Shown here: positions 43,315-53,901 of the stretch, piece by piece | Layout of the letters: every line of letters begins with the position of its first letter | Position numbering within the stretch: position 1 is the stretch's first letter | DNA from: Pseudomonas gingeri | Lineage (GTDB): Bacteria; Pseudomonadota; Gammaproteobacteria; Pseudomonadales; Pseudomonadaceae | Assembly: GCF_013385635.1 (NCBI RefSeq) | Contig: NZ_JACAPR010000008.1 | Location: forward strand, 124,001-188,000 | Reading direction: 5' to 3' | Length of the DNA stretch: 64,000 bases | Program-made: the position numbers and the translations under genes | Notes under the pieces: generated by a model | Told to the model about the DNA's origin: nothing | Databases searched by the model: none | The model's input: the letters and a program-made list of their open reading frames with translations, nothing else

Positions 43315-46300
43315 CTAGCCGTCGACCTGACTCCATTGCTTGCCCAGGCGCTTGTCCGAGATCGGTACCCTGGTCCCCAACTGCTGGGCGAACAACGACA
43401 CCCGGTACTCTTCCAGCCACCAGCGGTACAGCTCCAGTTGCGGATCACGCTTGCCTTCCTGGGCATGCTTGGCCGCACGGGCCTGGTACTGGCTCCACAA
43501 CCCCGTCAACTCGGTACTCCAGACCCGGTCCTTCTGCACCTGGCTGCCCAGCTTCTCCAGGCGCAACTCAATGGACTTGAGGTAGCGCGGCAGTTCCTTG
43601 AGCCAGACACCCGGGGTTTCCCGGACAAATCCCGGGTAGACCAGTTGGCTCAGTTGCTGCTTGATGTCATTGAGCGCAACGGCCTGGGCCAGGTCGATCT
43701 TGCCTTTGAAACGTTTCTGCAAACCGTGCCAGAGCTTGAGGATCTCCAGGGTCAGGCGTGCCAGGCGTTCGGCATGCTCGGTCCAGCCGCCACGCTTGCG
43801 CTCGGCCAGGGACGCCAGGCCGGCACCGTCACGGGGCAACGGGTCTTCACCTTCGAGGACGCAGCTGTCGAGGCTGGCCAGCAGGATGTCTTCCACCAGC
43901 GCCTCGATGCGCCCCAGTTCGCGATACAACAGGCCCAACTCGGTCAGCCCTGGCAGCTTGCCGCGCAGGAACTTCGCCGACTCCGCCAGTTGTTGCATCA
44001 ACAACCGCTGCAAGGCCCGGCGATGCTGGTACTCGGCTTCCGCCGGAGTGGAGAAGCGCCCTTCCTTGACGGTGCCGCCCTCTTCCACCAGCGCCGGGTA
44101 GACCGTCATCGACAGCCCGGCGATCTTCTGCTGGGTGGTCTCGGCAACGGCGGCGAAGACCTTGGCCTCCACCGGTTGCTGGCTCTTCGCGGTCTGCGGC
44201 ACGGCCAACGCGGCCTGGCTGGCCTGGGCAAAGCGCGCCGTCAGTTCCGCCAGGTCACGGCCTTCGCCAAGGAACTTGCCTTGGGCATCGACCACTTCCA
44301 GGTTCATCTTCAGATGGTTTTCCACCTGCTGCGCCGCTTCGGCCCAGGCTTCGTCGCTGACCCGCGCCCCGGTCATGCGCAGTAATTCGCGTCCCAGTGC
44401 CTGGGGCAACGACCCCTGGGCGAACTCGATACGTTGCAGCGCTGCCTTGACGAAGTCCGGCACCGGCACGAAGTTCTTGCGCAGGGCCTTGGGCAGGTTG
44501 CGTACCAGGGCAATGCACTTGGCCTCGATCACGCCGGGTACCAGCCACTCCAGGCGTTCGGCGGGCAGCACCGGCAACAGCGGCGCTGGCACGCGCAGGG
44601 TCACGCCATCACGAGGATGGTTGGGTTCGAAGTGATAACTCAAGGCCAGGGCCAGGTCGCCCAGGTGCAGGGTGTCCGGGTAATGCGCGGCGGTGACTTC
44701 ACTGGCTTCGCGGGCCAGCACGTCTTCCTCGCGCATGATCAACAACTGCGGGTCTTTCTGGCTGTGGACCCGGTACCAGCTGTCGAAGGTCGCGGTCTGG
44801 TGGATCTCCGCCGGCAGGCGCGCATCGTAGAAGGCGAACAGGGTTTCCTCGTCGGCCAGAATGTCCCGACGCCGGGCCTTGGCCTCCAGTTCGTCAAGCT
44901 GTTCGAGCAGGCGGGTATTGGCACTCAGGCAGCGCGCCTTCGACTGGATTTCACCACGTACCAGCGCCTCGCGGATAAACAGCTCGCGGGAAGCGACCGG
45001 ATCGACCGGGCCGAAATGCACCGGCCGTCGTCCGACCACGATCAGGCCGAACAGGGTGATCTGCTCGAAAGCAACCACCTGGCCGCGCTTCTTCTCCCAG
45101 TGGGGTTCGAAGTGATTCTTCTTGATCAGGTGCCCGGCCAGCGGTTCGATCCAGTCCGGCTCGATCTTGGCGACCATGCGCGCATAGAGCTTGGTGGTTT
45201 CCACCAGTTCGGCCGCCATCAGCCATTGCGGACGCTTGCGGCCCAGGCCCGAGGACGGGTGGACCCAGAACCGCCGCTGGCGCGCGCCCAGGTAATCGCC
45301 GTCCTCGGTCTTCTGGCCGATCTGGCTCAGCAACCCGGACAACACGGCCTTGTGCAGCTTGGGATAATCCGCCGGTTCCTTGTTGACGCTCAGTTGCAGG
45401 TCGCGACAGATCAACCCCAACTGCCGGTGCGAATCACGCCACTCGCGCATCCGCAGGTAATTGAGGAAGTTCTTCCTGCACCAGTTGCGCAAGGCGCTGG
45501 CACCGAGGGCCTGGCGCTGTTCCTCGAAGCCGCGCCAGACATTGATCAGACCGGCGAAATCCGAATCCACGTCCTTCCACTGTGCATGGGCCTGGTCCGC
45601 GGCCTGCTGGCGCTCGGGTGGCCGCTCGCGCGGATCCTGTACCGACATGGCACTGGCGACGATCAGCACTTCCTGCAGACTGCCGAGGGTGGCCGCTTCC
45701 AGCAACATGCGCCCCATGCGCGGGTCCACCGGCAGGCGCGCCAGTTGCCGACCCAGCGGGGTCAGCTGGTTCTCGCGAGTCACCGCCGACAACTCTTGCA
45801 GCAGGTTGAAACCGTCGCTGATGGCCTTGCCATCCGGCGGCTCGATAAACGGGAACGCAGTGATCTCGCCCAGGCGCAGATGGAGCATCTGCAGGATCAC
45901 CGCCGCCAGGTTGGTGCGCAGGATTTCCGGGTCGGTGAATTGCGGCCGGCCGTTGAAATCCTCTTCGCTGTACAGGCGTACGCAGATCCCTGGCTCGACC
46001 CGTCCGCAGCGGCCCTTGCGCTGGTTGGCGCTGGCCTGGGACACCGCTTCGATGGGCAGGCGCTGGACCTTGGCCCGGTAGCTGTAACGGCTGATACGGG
46101 CGGTGCCGCTGTCGATCACATAACGGATGCCCGGCACGGTCAGCGAGGTTTCCGCGACGTTGGTCGCCAGCACCACACGACGCCCCGGATGGGACTGGAA
46201 AATCCGCTGCTGCTCGGCCGGTGACAGCCGTGCATATAAAGGAAGGATTTCGGTGTGCTTGAGCTGGGCCTTGCGCAGCATGTCCGCGGCGTCGCGAATC

Positions 46301-47226
46301 TCCCGCTCGCCGGGCAGGAACACCAGCACATCGCCGGGACTCTTGCGTTCGCTGCGCTCGAAGGCGGCGATCTCGTCGAGGGTGGCGAGAATCGCCTGGT
46401 CGACCGTCAAGTCGTCCTCGACGCTGTTGCCCTCTTCATCCTGTTCGCAGGTCAGCGGGCGATACCAGGTTTCCACCGGGAAGGTCCGACCGGAGACCTC
46501 GACGATCGGCGCATCGTTGAAGTGCTTGGAAAAGCGCTCCAGGTCGATGGTTGCCGAGGTGATGATGACTTTCAGGTCCGGACGCCGCGGCAGCAGGGTC
46601 TTCAGGTAGCCGAGCAGGAAATCGATGTTCAGGCTGCGTTCGTGGGCTTCGTCGACGATGATCGTGTCGTAGCGTTCGAGGTAGCGGTCATTCTGGGTTT
46701 CCGCCAGCAGGATGCCGTCAGTCATCAGCTTGATCAGGGTGTTGGAGTCGCTCTGGTCCTCGAAGCGCACCTGATACCCCACCAGCGCCCCCAGCGGGGT
46801 CGCCAGTTCGTCGGCCACCCGGCTCGCCACGCTGCGGGCAGCGATCCGGCGTGGCTGGGTGTGACCGATCAGGCCATGCTGGCCGCGACCGATTTCCAGG
46901 CAGATCTTCGGCAACTGGGTGGTTTTGCCCGAGCCGGTTTCACCGGCGATGATCAGCACCTGATGCTTGAGCAGCGCCGCCTTGATCTCGTCGCGCTTGG
47001 CGGCGATGGGCAGGCTGTCGTCATAACGAATCAGCGGCACGCTCTGGCGCCGCGCCGTGACCTGGGCACAGGACGCCTGGACCTTTTCCGCCCACTGCGC
47101 CAGCTTCGCCTCATCGGGCTTATTGCGCAGCTCATGCAATTGCCGCCGCAACCGGTGGCGGTCGGCAATCATGGCGAGGTCGAGGTTTTTCAGCAGTTGC
47201 TCGATAGCGGGCGATTCGTCAGTCAT
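43315..47226 (-). CDS. hrpA: ATP-dependent RNA helicase HrpA
   Basis: The product is 1303 residues, the usual full length. Walker A is GETGSGKTTQLP, the DEAH box DEAHERSLNIDFLLGYL, SAT in ITSATIDLERF, and motif VI QRKGRCGRVEPG. These are followed by the winged-helix/ratchet region, an OB fold and the long DUF3418 C-terminal part. HrpA unwinds RNA and rescues stalled or collided ribosomes in E. coli, besides roles in fimbrial mRNA processing. It is the largest gene in the window and lies alone on the minus strand, 190 bases upstream of the KAS III gene. Confidence 0.97.
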   Translation of the reverse strand: MTDESPAIEQLLKNLDLAMIADRHRLRRQLHELRNKPDEAKLAQWAEKVQASCAQVTARRQSVPLIRYDDSLPIAAKRDEIKAALLKHQVLIIAGETGSGKTTQLPKICLEIGRGQHGLIGHTQPRRIAARSVASRVADELATPLGALVGYQVRFEDQSDSNTLIKLMTDGILLAETQNDRYLERYDTIIVDEAHERSLNIDFLLGYLKTLLPRRPDLKVIITSATIDLERFSKHFNDAPIVEVSGRTFPVETWYRPLTCEQDEEGNSVEDDLTVDQAILATLDEIAAFERSERKSPGDVLVFLPGEREIRDAADMLRKAQLKHTEILPLYARLSPAEQQRIFQSHPGRRVVLATNVAETSLTVPGIRYVIDSGTARISRYSYRAKVQRLPIEAVSQASANQRKGRCGRVEPGICVRLYSEEDFNGRPQFTDPEILRTNLAAVILQMLHLRLGEITAFPFIEPPDGKAISDGFNLLQELSAVTRENQLTPLGRQLARLPVDPRMGRMLLEAATLGSLQEVLIVASAMSVQDPRERPPERQQAADQAHAQWKDVDSDFAGLINVWRGFEEQRQALGASALRNWCRKNFLNYLRMREWRDSHRQLGLICRDLQLSVNKEPADYPKLHKAVLSGLLSQIGQKTEDGDYLGARQRRFWVHPSSGLGRKRPQWLMAAELVETTKLYARMVAKIEPDWIEPLAGHLIKKNHFEPHWEKKRGQVVAFEQITLFGLIVVGRRPVHFGPVDPVASRELFIREALVRGEIQSKARCLSANTRLLEQLDELEAKARRRDILADEETLFAFYDARLPAEIHQTATFDSWYRVHSQKDPQLLIMREEDVLAREASEVTAAHYPDTLHLGDLALALSYHFEPNHPRDGVTLRVPAPLLPVLPAERLEWLVPGVIEAKCIALVRNLPKALRKNFVPVPDFVKAALQRIEFAQGSLPQALGRELLRMTGARVSDEAWAEAAQQVENHLKMNLEVVDAQGKFLGEGRDLAELTARFAQASQAALAVPQTAKSQQPVEAKVFAAVAETTQQKIAGLSMTVYPALVEEGGTVKEGRFSTPAEAEYQHRRALQRLLMQQLAESAKFLRGKLPGLTELGLLYRELGRIEALVEDILLASLDSCVLEGEDPLPRDGAGLASLAERKRGGWTEHAERLARLTLEILKLWHGLQKRFKGKIDLAQAVALNDIKQQLSQLVYPGFVRETPGVWLKELPRYLKSIELRLEKLGSQVQKDRVWSTELTGLWSQYQARAAKHAQEGKRDPQLELYRWWLEEYRVSLFAQQLGTRVPISDKRLGKQWSQVDG

Positions 47227-47325
47227 CAGGTGCGCAAGGTCGTCTATTTATGCAGGGGGCGGATTGTCGCAGATTTGCCTACCGGAACACGACCTTGAAA
47301 ACCAGCGGGCTGAGTCGGTCTACCC

Positions 47326-47461
47326 CTGTGGCGAGCGGGCTTGCCCGCGCTGGGGCGCGAAGCGGTCCTGAAATCAGCCATCGCAGTGTGTCAGGTAGAA
47401 CGTGGTGATCGGCCTTAGGGCTGCTTCGCAGCCCGGCGCGGGTAAGCCTGCTCGCCACAAG
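47326..47461. repeat. Pair of inverted REP elements
   Basis: CTGTGGCGAGCGGGCTTGCC on the left and its inverted, diverged mate GGTAAGCCTGCTCGCCACAA on the right are about 95 bases apart. They fill the gap between hrpA and aceK; a smaller palindrome GGCTGCTTCGCAGCC is inside. Confidence 0.75.
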
Positions 47462-47488
47462 TCCGGTTCCGGCGTGATCCACCCGCCA

Positions 47489-49210
47489 CTACTCGCTGTC
47501 CAGGGTACGACGCCGATACGGGAACACATCGATGACCTTGCCGGCGCGAATCGCCTCCTGCAGCCCCTTCCAGTAATCGGCGTTGTACAACTCGCCGTGC
47601 AACTGGTCGAACAACCGGCGCTGCGCCATATCGGCAAAGAGAAACGGCGGAAACTCCTCGGGAAAGACGTCCAGCGGCCCGATGGAATACCAGGGCTCGG
47701 AGGCCATCTCGTCTTCCGGGGTGCGCGGCGCGGGGATATGACGAAAGTTGGCCTCGGTCAGGAAGCAGATCTCGTCGTAGTCATAGAACACCACACGCCC
47801 GTGACGGGTCACGCCGAAGTTCTTCAGCAGCATGTCGCCGGGAAAGATATTCGCCGCCGCCAGTTGCTTGATCGCCAGGCCATAGTCCTCCAGCGCCTCG
47901 CGCACCTGGGCTTCGTTGGCATTCTCCAGGTAGAGGTTCAGCGGGGTCATGCGCCGCTCCGTCCAGCAATGGCGGATCAGCACCGTCTCGCCTTCGACCT
48001 GGACGGTGGAAGGCGCCACTTCCAACAGTTCCTCCAGGCAGGCCGGATCGAACTTGCTCAACGGAAAACGGAAGTCGGCGAATTCCTGGGTATCGGCCAT
48101 CCGCCCCACGCGGTCGACGCTTTTCACCAGGCGATACTTCTCGATCACCGTCGCCCGGTCGACGTTCTTCGACGGCGAGAAACGGTCCTTGATGATCTTG
48201 AATACCGTGTTGAACCCCGGCAGGGTGAACACGCTCATGACCATCCCGCGCACGCCCGGCGCCATGATGAACTGGTCGTCGGTATTGGCCAGGTGATTGA
48301 TCAGTGCCCGATAGAACTCGGACTTGCCATGCTTGTAGAAGCCGATGGAGGTATACAGCTCGGCGATATGCTTGCCCGGCAGGATGCGCCGCAGAAAGCC
48401 GATGAACTCCGCCGGCACCGGCACATCGACCATGAAGTAGGAGCGAGTGAAGGAAAAAATGATCGAGACATCGGCTTCGTCGGTGATCAGCGCATCGATC
48501 TGGATCCCGCGACCTTCACGGTGCAACAACGGAATCACCAGCGGCCATTGTTCCTCATGGGTGTAGATCCGCCCCACCAGGTAGGCGCCCTTGTTGCGAT
48601 AGAGCACCGAGGAGAACAGTTCGACACTCAGTTCAGGGTCCTTGCAGACCCAGTCCGGCAGGTTTTCGCGCAACTGCGCTTCGAGCCGGCGCAGATCGCC
48701 GGGCAGGTCGGCATAGGCCTCGCTGAAGCTGTAGTCGCTGAAGATCTGTTCGAGCATCCCCGAGAGTTCGCCCAGGGGACGATAGGTCCGGGTCTGTGCC
48801 GCCCGTGCCCGTCGCAGGGACGGTCGGGTGGTGTGGATAAACATGCAACCGTCGCTGATCAGGTCGTGGCTGAACAGCCCGCAGAAGGTCGAGTTGTACC
48901 AGGTCTCCGCCAGTTCATCGTCGAAGCGCAGGTCGATCAGGCTGATATAGGCACTTTTCACCAGAGGCCAGAGGTTGACGTCGAGCAGTGCCTCGGCGTC
49001 GAACCCGGCCCGCAGCCGCGCATTGACCTCGCCGACCTTCTCTTCGTAGAGATTGATCCGTGCCGCCGACGCCGCCTGGGCCTCCTGCCAGCGCGCCCCT
49101 TCGAAACGGGCGCGGGCACCGTCGGTGATCTGGCGAAAGTGCTCGCGGTAATTGTCGAAGCCATCAAGAATCATGCGGGCGATATCGGCGGCTGGCCATT
49201 GCTGCGGCAT
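47489..49210 (-). CDS. aceK: Isocitrate dehydrogenase kinase/phosphatase
   Basis: The product is 573 residues from ATG 49210 ([25 protein letters not shown]), which has GAGG 7 bases upstream; sixteen extra codons are open upstream but not family-like. Characteristic AceK blocks are present: [25 protein letters not shown] with the ATP lysine, [24 protein letters not shown] with catalytic and Mg-binding Asp, and [27 protein letters not shown]. AceK phosphorylates isocitrate dehydrogenase to divert isocitrate to the glyoxylate bypass during growth on acetate or fatty acids, and removes the phosphate again. It is not next to aceA/aceB here, as usual in Pseudomonas. Confidence 0.97.
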   Translation of the reverse strand: MPQQWPAADIARMILDGFDNYREHFRQITDGARARFEGARWQEAQAASAARINLYEEKVGEVNARLRAGFDAEALLDVNLWPLVKSAYISLIDLRFDDELAETWYNSTFCGLFSHDLISDGCMFIHTTRPSLRRARAAQTRTYRPLGELSGMLEQIFSDYSFSEAYADLPGDLRRLEAQLRENLPDWVCKDPELSVELFSSVLYRNKGAYLVGRIYTHEEQWPLVIPLLHREGRGIQIDALITDEADVSIIFSFTRSYFMVDVPVPAEFIGFLRRILPGKHIAELYTSIGFYKHGKSEFYRALINHLANTDDQFIMAPGVRGMVMSVFTLPGFNTVFKIIKDRFSPSKNVDRATVIEKYRLVKSVDRVGRMADTQEFADFRFPLSKFDPACLEELLEVAPSTVQVEGETVLIRHCWTERRMTPLNLYLENANEAQVREALEDYGLAIKQLAAANIFPGDMLLKNFGVTRHGRVVFYDYDEICFLTEANFRHIPAPRTPEDEMASEPWYSIGPLDVFPEEFPPFLFADMAQRRLFDQLHGELYNADYWKGLQEAIRAGKVIDVFPYRRRTLDSE

Positions 49211-49353
49211 AGTCAAACCTCTGCGGGATTTTCGGACATTATTCTGATCGCGAGTCACTGGAGCTTAGGTGCCAGGTGTCAGGTTACGCAACCGTTGCCT
49301 TGCCGACGACATCCGGGGACACTTGCCCGCCTACCCTGCCAAGGATGCTCCCC

Positions 49354-50268
49354 GTGAAACCCGTCGATATCGTGCGCATGTTTAGCCTGGCCGCCGTCTG
49401 GGGCGCCAGTTTCCTGTTCATGCGCATCATTGCCCCGGTGCTCGGGGCCTTTCCCACCGCCTTCTTTCGCGTCTCCATCGCCGCCGTCGGGCTGCTGGTG
49501 ATCCTGTCGCTGATGCGCGTCAGCTGGGACTTCAAGGGCAAGTTCAAGGTCTGCCTGATGCTTGGCGTGATCAACTCCGGACTGCCGGCGACGCTGTACT
49601 CGGTCGCGGCCCAGGTGCTGCCGGCCGGCTACTCGTCGATCTTCAATGCCACCACGCCGCTGATGGGCGTGCTGATCGGCGGCCTGTTCTTCCACGAAAA
49701 ACTCAGTCTGAACAAGCTGCTGGGAATATTCCTCGGCCTGTTCGGCGTCGCGGTGCTGACCCGCGCCGGCCCGGTGACCTTCAACCTGGAATTGCTGATG
49801 GGCGCCGCGGCGTGCCTGCTGGCCACTACCAGCTATGGATTCGCCGGCTTCCTCACCCGCCGCTGGCTCGACCATCAGGGCGGCCTGGATCCGCGACTGT
49901 CGGCCATGGGCAGCATGTTCGGCGCGACCCTGGTGATCCTGCCGTTCTTCGCCTACAGCGCCATCGCCCACCCGCCGGCCAGTTGGGGCGGAATCAGTGT
50001 CTGGGGCTCGCTGCTGGGCCTGGGGCTGGTGTGCACGGCATTCGCCTACATCATGTATTTCAAGCTGATCAGCAGCATCGGCCCGGTCAAGTCGATGACC
50101 GTGACCTTCATGATCCCGGCGTTCGGCGTGTTGTGGGGCGCACTGTTTCTCGACGAGCCGCTGTCGATGGCCCATTTGTATGGCGGGGTACTGATTGCGG
50201 TGGCGTTGTGGCTGGTGTTGAAGCCAGCGGTGTTGGTGGTAAAGGCCGCGACAGAGGGCGACCGGTAG
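49354..50268 (+). CDS. EamA/DMT-family transporter
   Basis: The product is 304 residues from GTG 49354, which has AAGGA 8 bases upstream; ATG 49345 is an alternative adding three residues. Ten helices form two EamA repeats: VWGASFLFMRIIAPVLGAFPTAFFRVSIAA at the start and MTVTFMIPAFGVLWGALFLDEPLSMAHLYGG at the end. It lacks specific signature residues, so the substrate is unknown. It diverges from aceK and is followed by a REP pair. Confidence 0.88.
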   Translation: MKPVDIVRMFSLAAVWGASFLFMRIIAPVLGAFPTAFFRVSIAAVGLLVILSLMRVSWDFKGKFKVCLMLGVINSGLPATLYSVAAQVLPAGYSSIFNATTPLMGVLIGGLFFHEKLSLNKLLGIFLGLFGVAVLTRAGPVTFNLELLMGAAACLLATTSYGFAGFLTRRWLDHQGGLDPRLSAMGSMFGATLVILPFFAYSAIAHPPASWGGISVWGSLLGLGLVCTAFAYIMYFKLISSIGPVKSMTVTFMIPAFGVLWGALFLDEPLSMAHLYGGVLIAVALWLVLKPAVLVVKAATEGDR

Positions 50269-50289
50269 TTATCGGGCGGTTTGCAGGTC

Positions 50290-50383
50290 CCCTTCGCGGG
50301 CAAGCCCGCACACAAGTTCTCGGTTCTACACAGATTATGCGTACGACTCGAACACTGTGGGAGCGGGCTTGCCCGCGAAAAGG
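50290..50383. repeat. Pair of inverted REP elements
   Basis: CCTTCGCGGGCAAGCCCGCA on the left and GTGGGAGCGGGCTTGCCCGC on the right are inverted copies with about 50 bases between. They separate two convergent DMT genes. Confidence 0.85.
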
Positions 50384-50430
50384 CCGGCCCAGACGCAGCG
50401 GCACCCCGCCACTGCGCCCATCGCCGCCAT

Positions 50431-51294
50431 TCAGGCAGCTTTGCGGAACACGAATACCAACCCGACGATGATCAGCGCCATGCCCAGCATACTCAGGGCC
50501 GCCAGGCGGTTACCGAAGATCAGGTAGTCCATCACCGCCGTCACCGCCGGGACCAGGTAGAACAGGCTGGTGACATTGACCAGGTTGCCCCGGGCAATCA
50601 GGCGGTACAGCAGCAAGGTCGCCAGCACCGAGACCACCAGGCCCATCCACAGCACCGGGACGACGAAGCCAACACCGGTTTCAAAGTGGAACGGCTGGAA
50701 CGGTACGAAGAGCCCGCACAACAGCAGCCCGGCCAGGTACTGCACCGGCAGCGTGCCCAGGGGATTGTCGGTGATGCGTTTCTGCATGATCGAGCCGAAC
50801 GTCATGCTCGCCAGCGCCAGCAGGCCGAAGAGCATGCCGGCCAGGGACATGCCCGCCAGGCCGATGCCCTGGTAAACCACCAGGATCAGCCCCGCCAACC
50901 CGAGCCCGAGGCCGAACATCCGGCTCCAGGAACGCCGCCGCTCCATCAGTACCGCGGTGAGAATCGGCTGCACGCCCATGATCGTCGCCATGACTCCGGG
51001 GGTGACCTTCAGGTCCAGGGCCAGCAGGTAGAAGATCTGGTAGGCGCCCAGCAACACCATGCCCGTCGCGGCGGCATACAGCATCGGCTTGCCGCCCCGG
51101 GGCAGCTTGAACTTGAGCAACGGGATCAACAGCAACAGCCCCAGCAGGGCAATGGAAAAACGCAACAACAGAAAGGCGAACGGCGAGGCATGGGCCAGGC
51201 CCCACTTGGAGAAGATCGCCCCGCTGCTCCAGAGCAGCACAAACAGACTCGTCGAAGCCGCCGCGGTCGCGGATTGTCTTGAAATGACCAACAT
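50431..51294 (-). CDS. EamA/DMT-family transporter
   Basis: The product is 287 residues from ATG 51294, with AGGTGG 5 bases upstream. Ten helices are seen, starting STSLFVLLWSSGAIFSKWGLAHASPFAFLLLRFSIAL and closing VTSLFYLVPAVTAVMDYLIFGNRLAALSMLGMALIIVGL. The sequence differs clearly from the convergent DMT gene, so this is not a recent duplication. The substrate is unknown. Confidence 0.88.
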   Translation of the reverse strand: MLVISRQSATAAASTSLFVLLWSSGAIFSKWGLAHASPFAFLLLRFSIALLGLLLLIPLLKFKLPRGGKPMLYAAATGMVLLGAYQIFYLLALDLKVTPGVMATIMGVQPILTAVLMERRRSWSRMFGLGLGLAGLILVVYQGIGLAGMSLAGMLFGLLALASMTFGSIMQKRITDNPLGTLPVQYLAGLLLCGLFVPFQPFHFETGVGFVVPVLWMGLVVSVLATLLLYRLIARGNLVNVTSLFYLVPAVTAVMDYLIFGNRLAALSMLGMALIIVGLVFVFRKAA

Positions 51295-51650
51295 GGATAC
51301 CACCTGTGATTCAGGCAAACGCCAACTCAGCTGGAAAGCTGAAGATTCAGTAGGTTTTTTTCAGGCAGGCAGGGGGCGACAGCAACGGTTGCTGATCAGA
51401 CCCGGATGCCAACGCCCGGCGGTGATACGACTACGTACACCGGCGTGCCACTGACAGGTGGAGGGTAATGACTGATCTGCACAGGCTGCTGGTTCCCGCA
51501 CGGCACTACGCCAGCGTTGACCGCTGAATCGACTACCGCGTTGATGGGGGAAGCTGGCATGCGCAGGTCTTCTTTGAAGGGGCGAAACGGTGAATCAGGT
51601 GATGCACCGAGCGCTGACTATAACCAGCGCTCGACACAGATTGCAACAGG
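51295..51650. other. 356-base intergenic region
   Basis: It holds the upstream region of the DMT gene on one side and the 3' side of the LpxO-like gene on the other. A GGAGGG run at about 51460 stands only 2 bases before an ATG that opens 19 codons, which I do not call. The only clear structure is the hairpin at 51609-51632. Confidence 0.5.
51609..51632 (-). terminator. 8-bp hairpin downstream of the LpxO-like gene
   Basis: GAGCGCTG (51609-51616) and CAGCGCTC (51625-51632) pair perfectly around an 8-base loop, 18 bases after the stop of the LpxO-like gene. No U-tract follows. Confidence 0.45.
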
Positions 51651-52589
51651 TCAGCCGAACAACCAGTAACCCAGCAAGGTCAGCACCAGCACCGCCAGCA
51701 CCGGACGCAGGACGCGGTAGGCCTTGGGATGCTTGCGTTTCCACTGCTTGACCACGCCACTGAAGCGATCACTGAAATTCTTGCTCCAGGCGTAGGCCTG
51801 GTTGATGCCGCCGACGCGCTCGTCATCGAGGTTCTGCGGCGCGGTGGCGCGCCCCAGCAGGCCGCTGACCCAGCGATTGATCGAGGTCATCAGGCGGTTG
51901 CTCAACGGCCGCTCGATATCGCAGAACAGGATCACCCGGGTCTGCTCGGTTTCGTTCTTGACCCAGTGCACATAGGTCTCGTCGAACATCACATCCTGAC
52001 CGTCGCGCCAGGCGTAGACCTGGCCGTCGACGAAAATCCGGCAATCGTCGGAGTTCGGTGTCGACAATCCCAGGTGATAACGCAACGAGCCGGCGAACGG
52101 ATCGCGGTGCGGGTTCAGGTGACTACCACCGGGCAACAGGGCGAACATCGCGCCCTTGACGTTGGGGATGCTGCTGACCAGCGCGACGGTTTTCGGGCAG
52201 AGCAGCTCGGCCGACGGCAGCGGCTTGTCGTACCACTTGAGGTAGAAACGCTTCCAGCCCTTCTTGAAGAACGAACCGAAACCGGCGTCGTTGTTCTTCT
52301 CGGCGGCGCGGATATAACCCTCGTCGAACAGGTGCATGGCCTCTTCGCGAATCACTTCCCAGTTGTCCTTGAGCACATCCAGCTCGGGGAACTTGCTGCG
52401 GTCCAGGTACGGCTTGGACGGCACCGCGGAAAACAGGTACATCAGGGCGTTGTACGGAGCGAACAGCGCGGAATGGTTGACGAACTGGCGCAGCACCGGC
52501 AAACGCGCCTTGCCGCGCAGATGCACGTAGAGCGTACTGCCGAGGAACAGCAGCAACACTGCGGCCTTGGCGGCAAAGGAAAAGGTCAT
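51651..52589 (-). CDS. LpxO-like aspartyl/asparaginyl beta-hydroxylase
   Basis: The product is 312 residues. A membrane helix opens the protein (AAKAAVLLLFLGSTLYVHL) and another closes it (VLRPVLAVLVLTLLGYWLF). The Fe(II)/2-oxoglutarate site is in HLNPHRDPFAGSLRYHLGL and DETYVHWVKNETEQTRVILFCDIERP. LpxO adds a 2-hydroxyl to secondary acyl chains of lipid A at the inner membrane; P. aeruginosa has two such genes. Lipid A is the likely substrate here, though other family members modify different lipids. It follows cysK on the same strand after a hairpin and 208 bases. Confidence 0.87.
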   Translation of the reverse strand: MTFSFAAKAAVLLLFLGSTLYVHLRGKARLPVLRQFVNHSALFAPYNALMYLFSAVPSKPYLDRSKFPELDVLKDNWEVIREEAMHLFDEGYIRAAEKNNDAGFGSFFKKGWKRFYLKWYDKPLPSAELLCPKTVALVSSIPNVKGAMFALLPGGSHLNPHRDPFAGSLRYHLGLSTPNSDDCRIFVDGQVYAWRDGQDVMFDETYVHWVKNETEQTRVILFCDIERPLSNRLMTSINRWVSGLLGRATAPQNLDDERVGGINQAYAWSKNFSDRFSGVVKQWKRKHPKAYRVLRPVLAVLVLTLLGYWLFG

Positions 52590-52753
52590 TCAGCACTCCT
52601 TGAAAATGGGCAACGTCCGGGCAAGGCAGTATTCGCCCGACGTGGCAGCCGGCCATGATAAACATTACCGGCCTCGGGAAAAACCCATCGGCCCGCACAT
52701 TCAACATGAGCGGTCGCGCAACACAGCATTTATGTAGCACGTCCCGCCTGAAC

Positions 52754-52777
52754 CGGGACTGATGCAGATCAGTCCCG
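52754..52777 (-). terminator. 10-bp hairpin after cysK
   Basis: CGGGACTGAT and ATCAGTCCCG pair perfectly around GCAG, 20 bases after the cysK stop. No U-tract follows, so it is a probable rather than certain terminator. Confidence 0.6.
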
Positions 52778-52797
52778 CCGGCGTCACCCGTGCCGGT

Positions 52798-53772
52798 TTA
52801 CTGCTGGATCTCCTGGTCGGTGAACAGGTCACTGAAGAGCATGCTCGACAGGTAGCGCTCGCCGGAGTCCGGCAGCACCACGACAATGGTCTTGCCCTGC
52901 ATTTCCGGGGTTTCCGCCAGACGCACGGCCACGGCCATCGCGGCACCACAGGAAATGCCGCAGAGGATTCCCTCTTCCTGCATCAGTCGCAGGGCCATGG
53001 CTTTGGATTCGTCATCGGTGACCAGTTCCACCCGGTCCACCAACGACAGGTCGAGGTTCTTCGGCACGAAACCGGCGCCGATGCCCTGGATCTTGTGCGG
53101 CGACGGCTTGACCTCCTGTCCGGCCAGGGTCTGGGTAATCACCGGCGACGACACCGGCTCCACCGCCACCGAAAGAATCGGCTTGCCCTGGGTCAGCTTG
53201 ATATAGCGCGAAACACCGCTGATGGTACCGCCGGTACCCACGCCCGCCACCAGCACATCGACCGCGCCATCGGTGTCGTTCCAGATTTCCGGACCAGTGG
53301 TTTTCTCGTGGATCGCCGGGTTGGCCGGGTTGTCGAACTGCGCCGGCATGAAATATCGCGCCGGATCGCCGTTGACGATCTCGGTGGCTTTCTCGATCGC
53401 GCCTTTCATGCCCTTGGCCGGCTCGGTCAGCACCAGCTCGGCGCCGAGGGCCTTGAGCACCTTGCGACGCTCGACGCTCATGGATGACGGCATGGTCAGC
53501 AGCAGCTTGTAACCGCGGGCGGCAGCGACAAAGGCCAGGCCGATCCCGGTATTGCCGGAGGTCGGCTCGACGATGGTCATGCCTGGCTTGAGCCGGCCGC
53601 TGCTTTCGGCGTCCCAGATCATGTTCGCGCCGATCCGGCACTTCACCGAATACCCCGGGTTGCGCCCTTCGATCTTGGCCAGGATGGTCACACCACGCGG
53701 GGCGATGCGGTTGATCTGAACCAGGGGCGTATTACCGATGGAATGGGCGTTGTCGGCAAAAATACGGCTCAT
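52798..53772 (-). CDS. cysK: Cysteine synthase A (O-acetylserine sulfhydrylase)
   Basis: The product is 324 residues. PLP-binding Lys is in [19 protein letters not shown], the substrate loop in [11 protein letters not shown], the phosphate cup in [11 protein letters not shown], and the C-terminal block in [14 protein letters not shown]. This follows the CysK rather than CysM pattern. It makes cysteine from O-acetylserine and sulfide in the cytoplasm. The start is [19 protein letters not shown], as in other pseudomonads. It is divergent from a DUF748 gene. Confidence 0.96.
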   Translation of the reverse strand: MSRIFADNAHSIGNTPLVQINRIAPRGVTILAKIEGRNPGYSVKCRIGANMIWDAESSGRLKPGMTIVEPTSGNTGIGLAFVAAARGYKLLLTMPSSMSVERRKVLKALGAELVLTEPAKGMKGAIEKATEIVNGDPARYFMPAQFDNPANPAIHEKTTGPEIWNDTDGAVDVLVAGVGTGGTISGVSRYIKLTQGKPILSVAVEPVSSPVITQTLAGQEVKPSPHKIQGIGAGFVPKNLDLSLVDRVELVTDDESKAMALRLMQEEGILCGISCGAAMAVAVRLAETPEMQGKTIVVVLPDSGERYLSSMLFSDLFTDQEIQQ

Positions 53773-53901
53773 GACGGGGTCCTTTGGGCAGCGGTTGAGT
53801 TGGCTTCAAGGGTATGCCCCGGGGTGTCGGGCGTCCAGTCATGGCGAACGTATAGCGCCGCCGGGGGTCCATCGCCTATAGACAGCCTTCGGGGCACGCC
53901 G

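Noticed and set aside
44434..46224. About 600-codon plus-strand frame within hrpA
   Set aside because: It is antisense to conserved helicase motifs and shows no domain.
47402..49357. About 650-codon plus-strand frame across aceK
   Set aside because: AceK is unmistakable on the minus strand; the frame starts in a REP element.
51462..51530. Possible 19-codon ORF with GGAGGG before it
   Set aside because: The purine run is only 2 bases from the ATG and the peptide has no recognisable feature.
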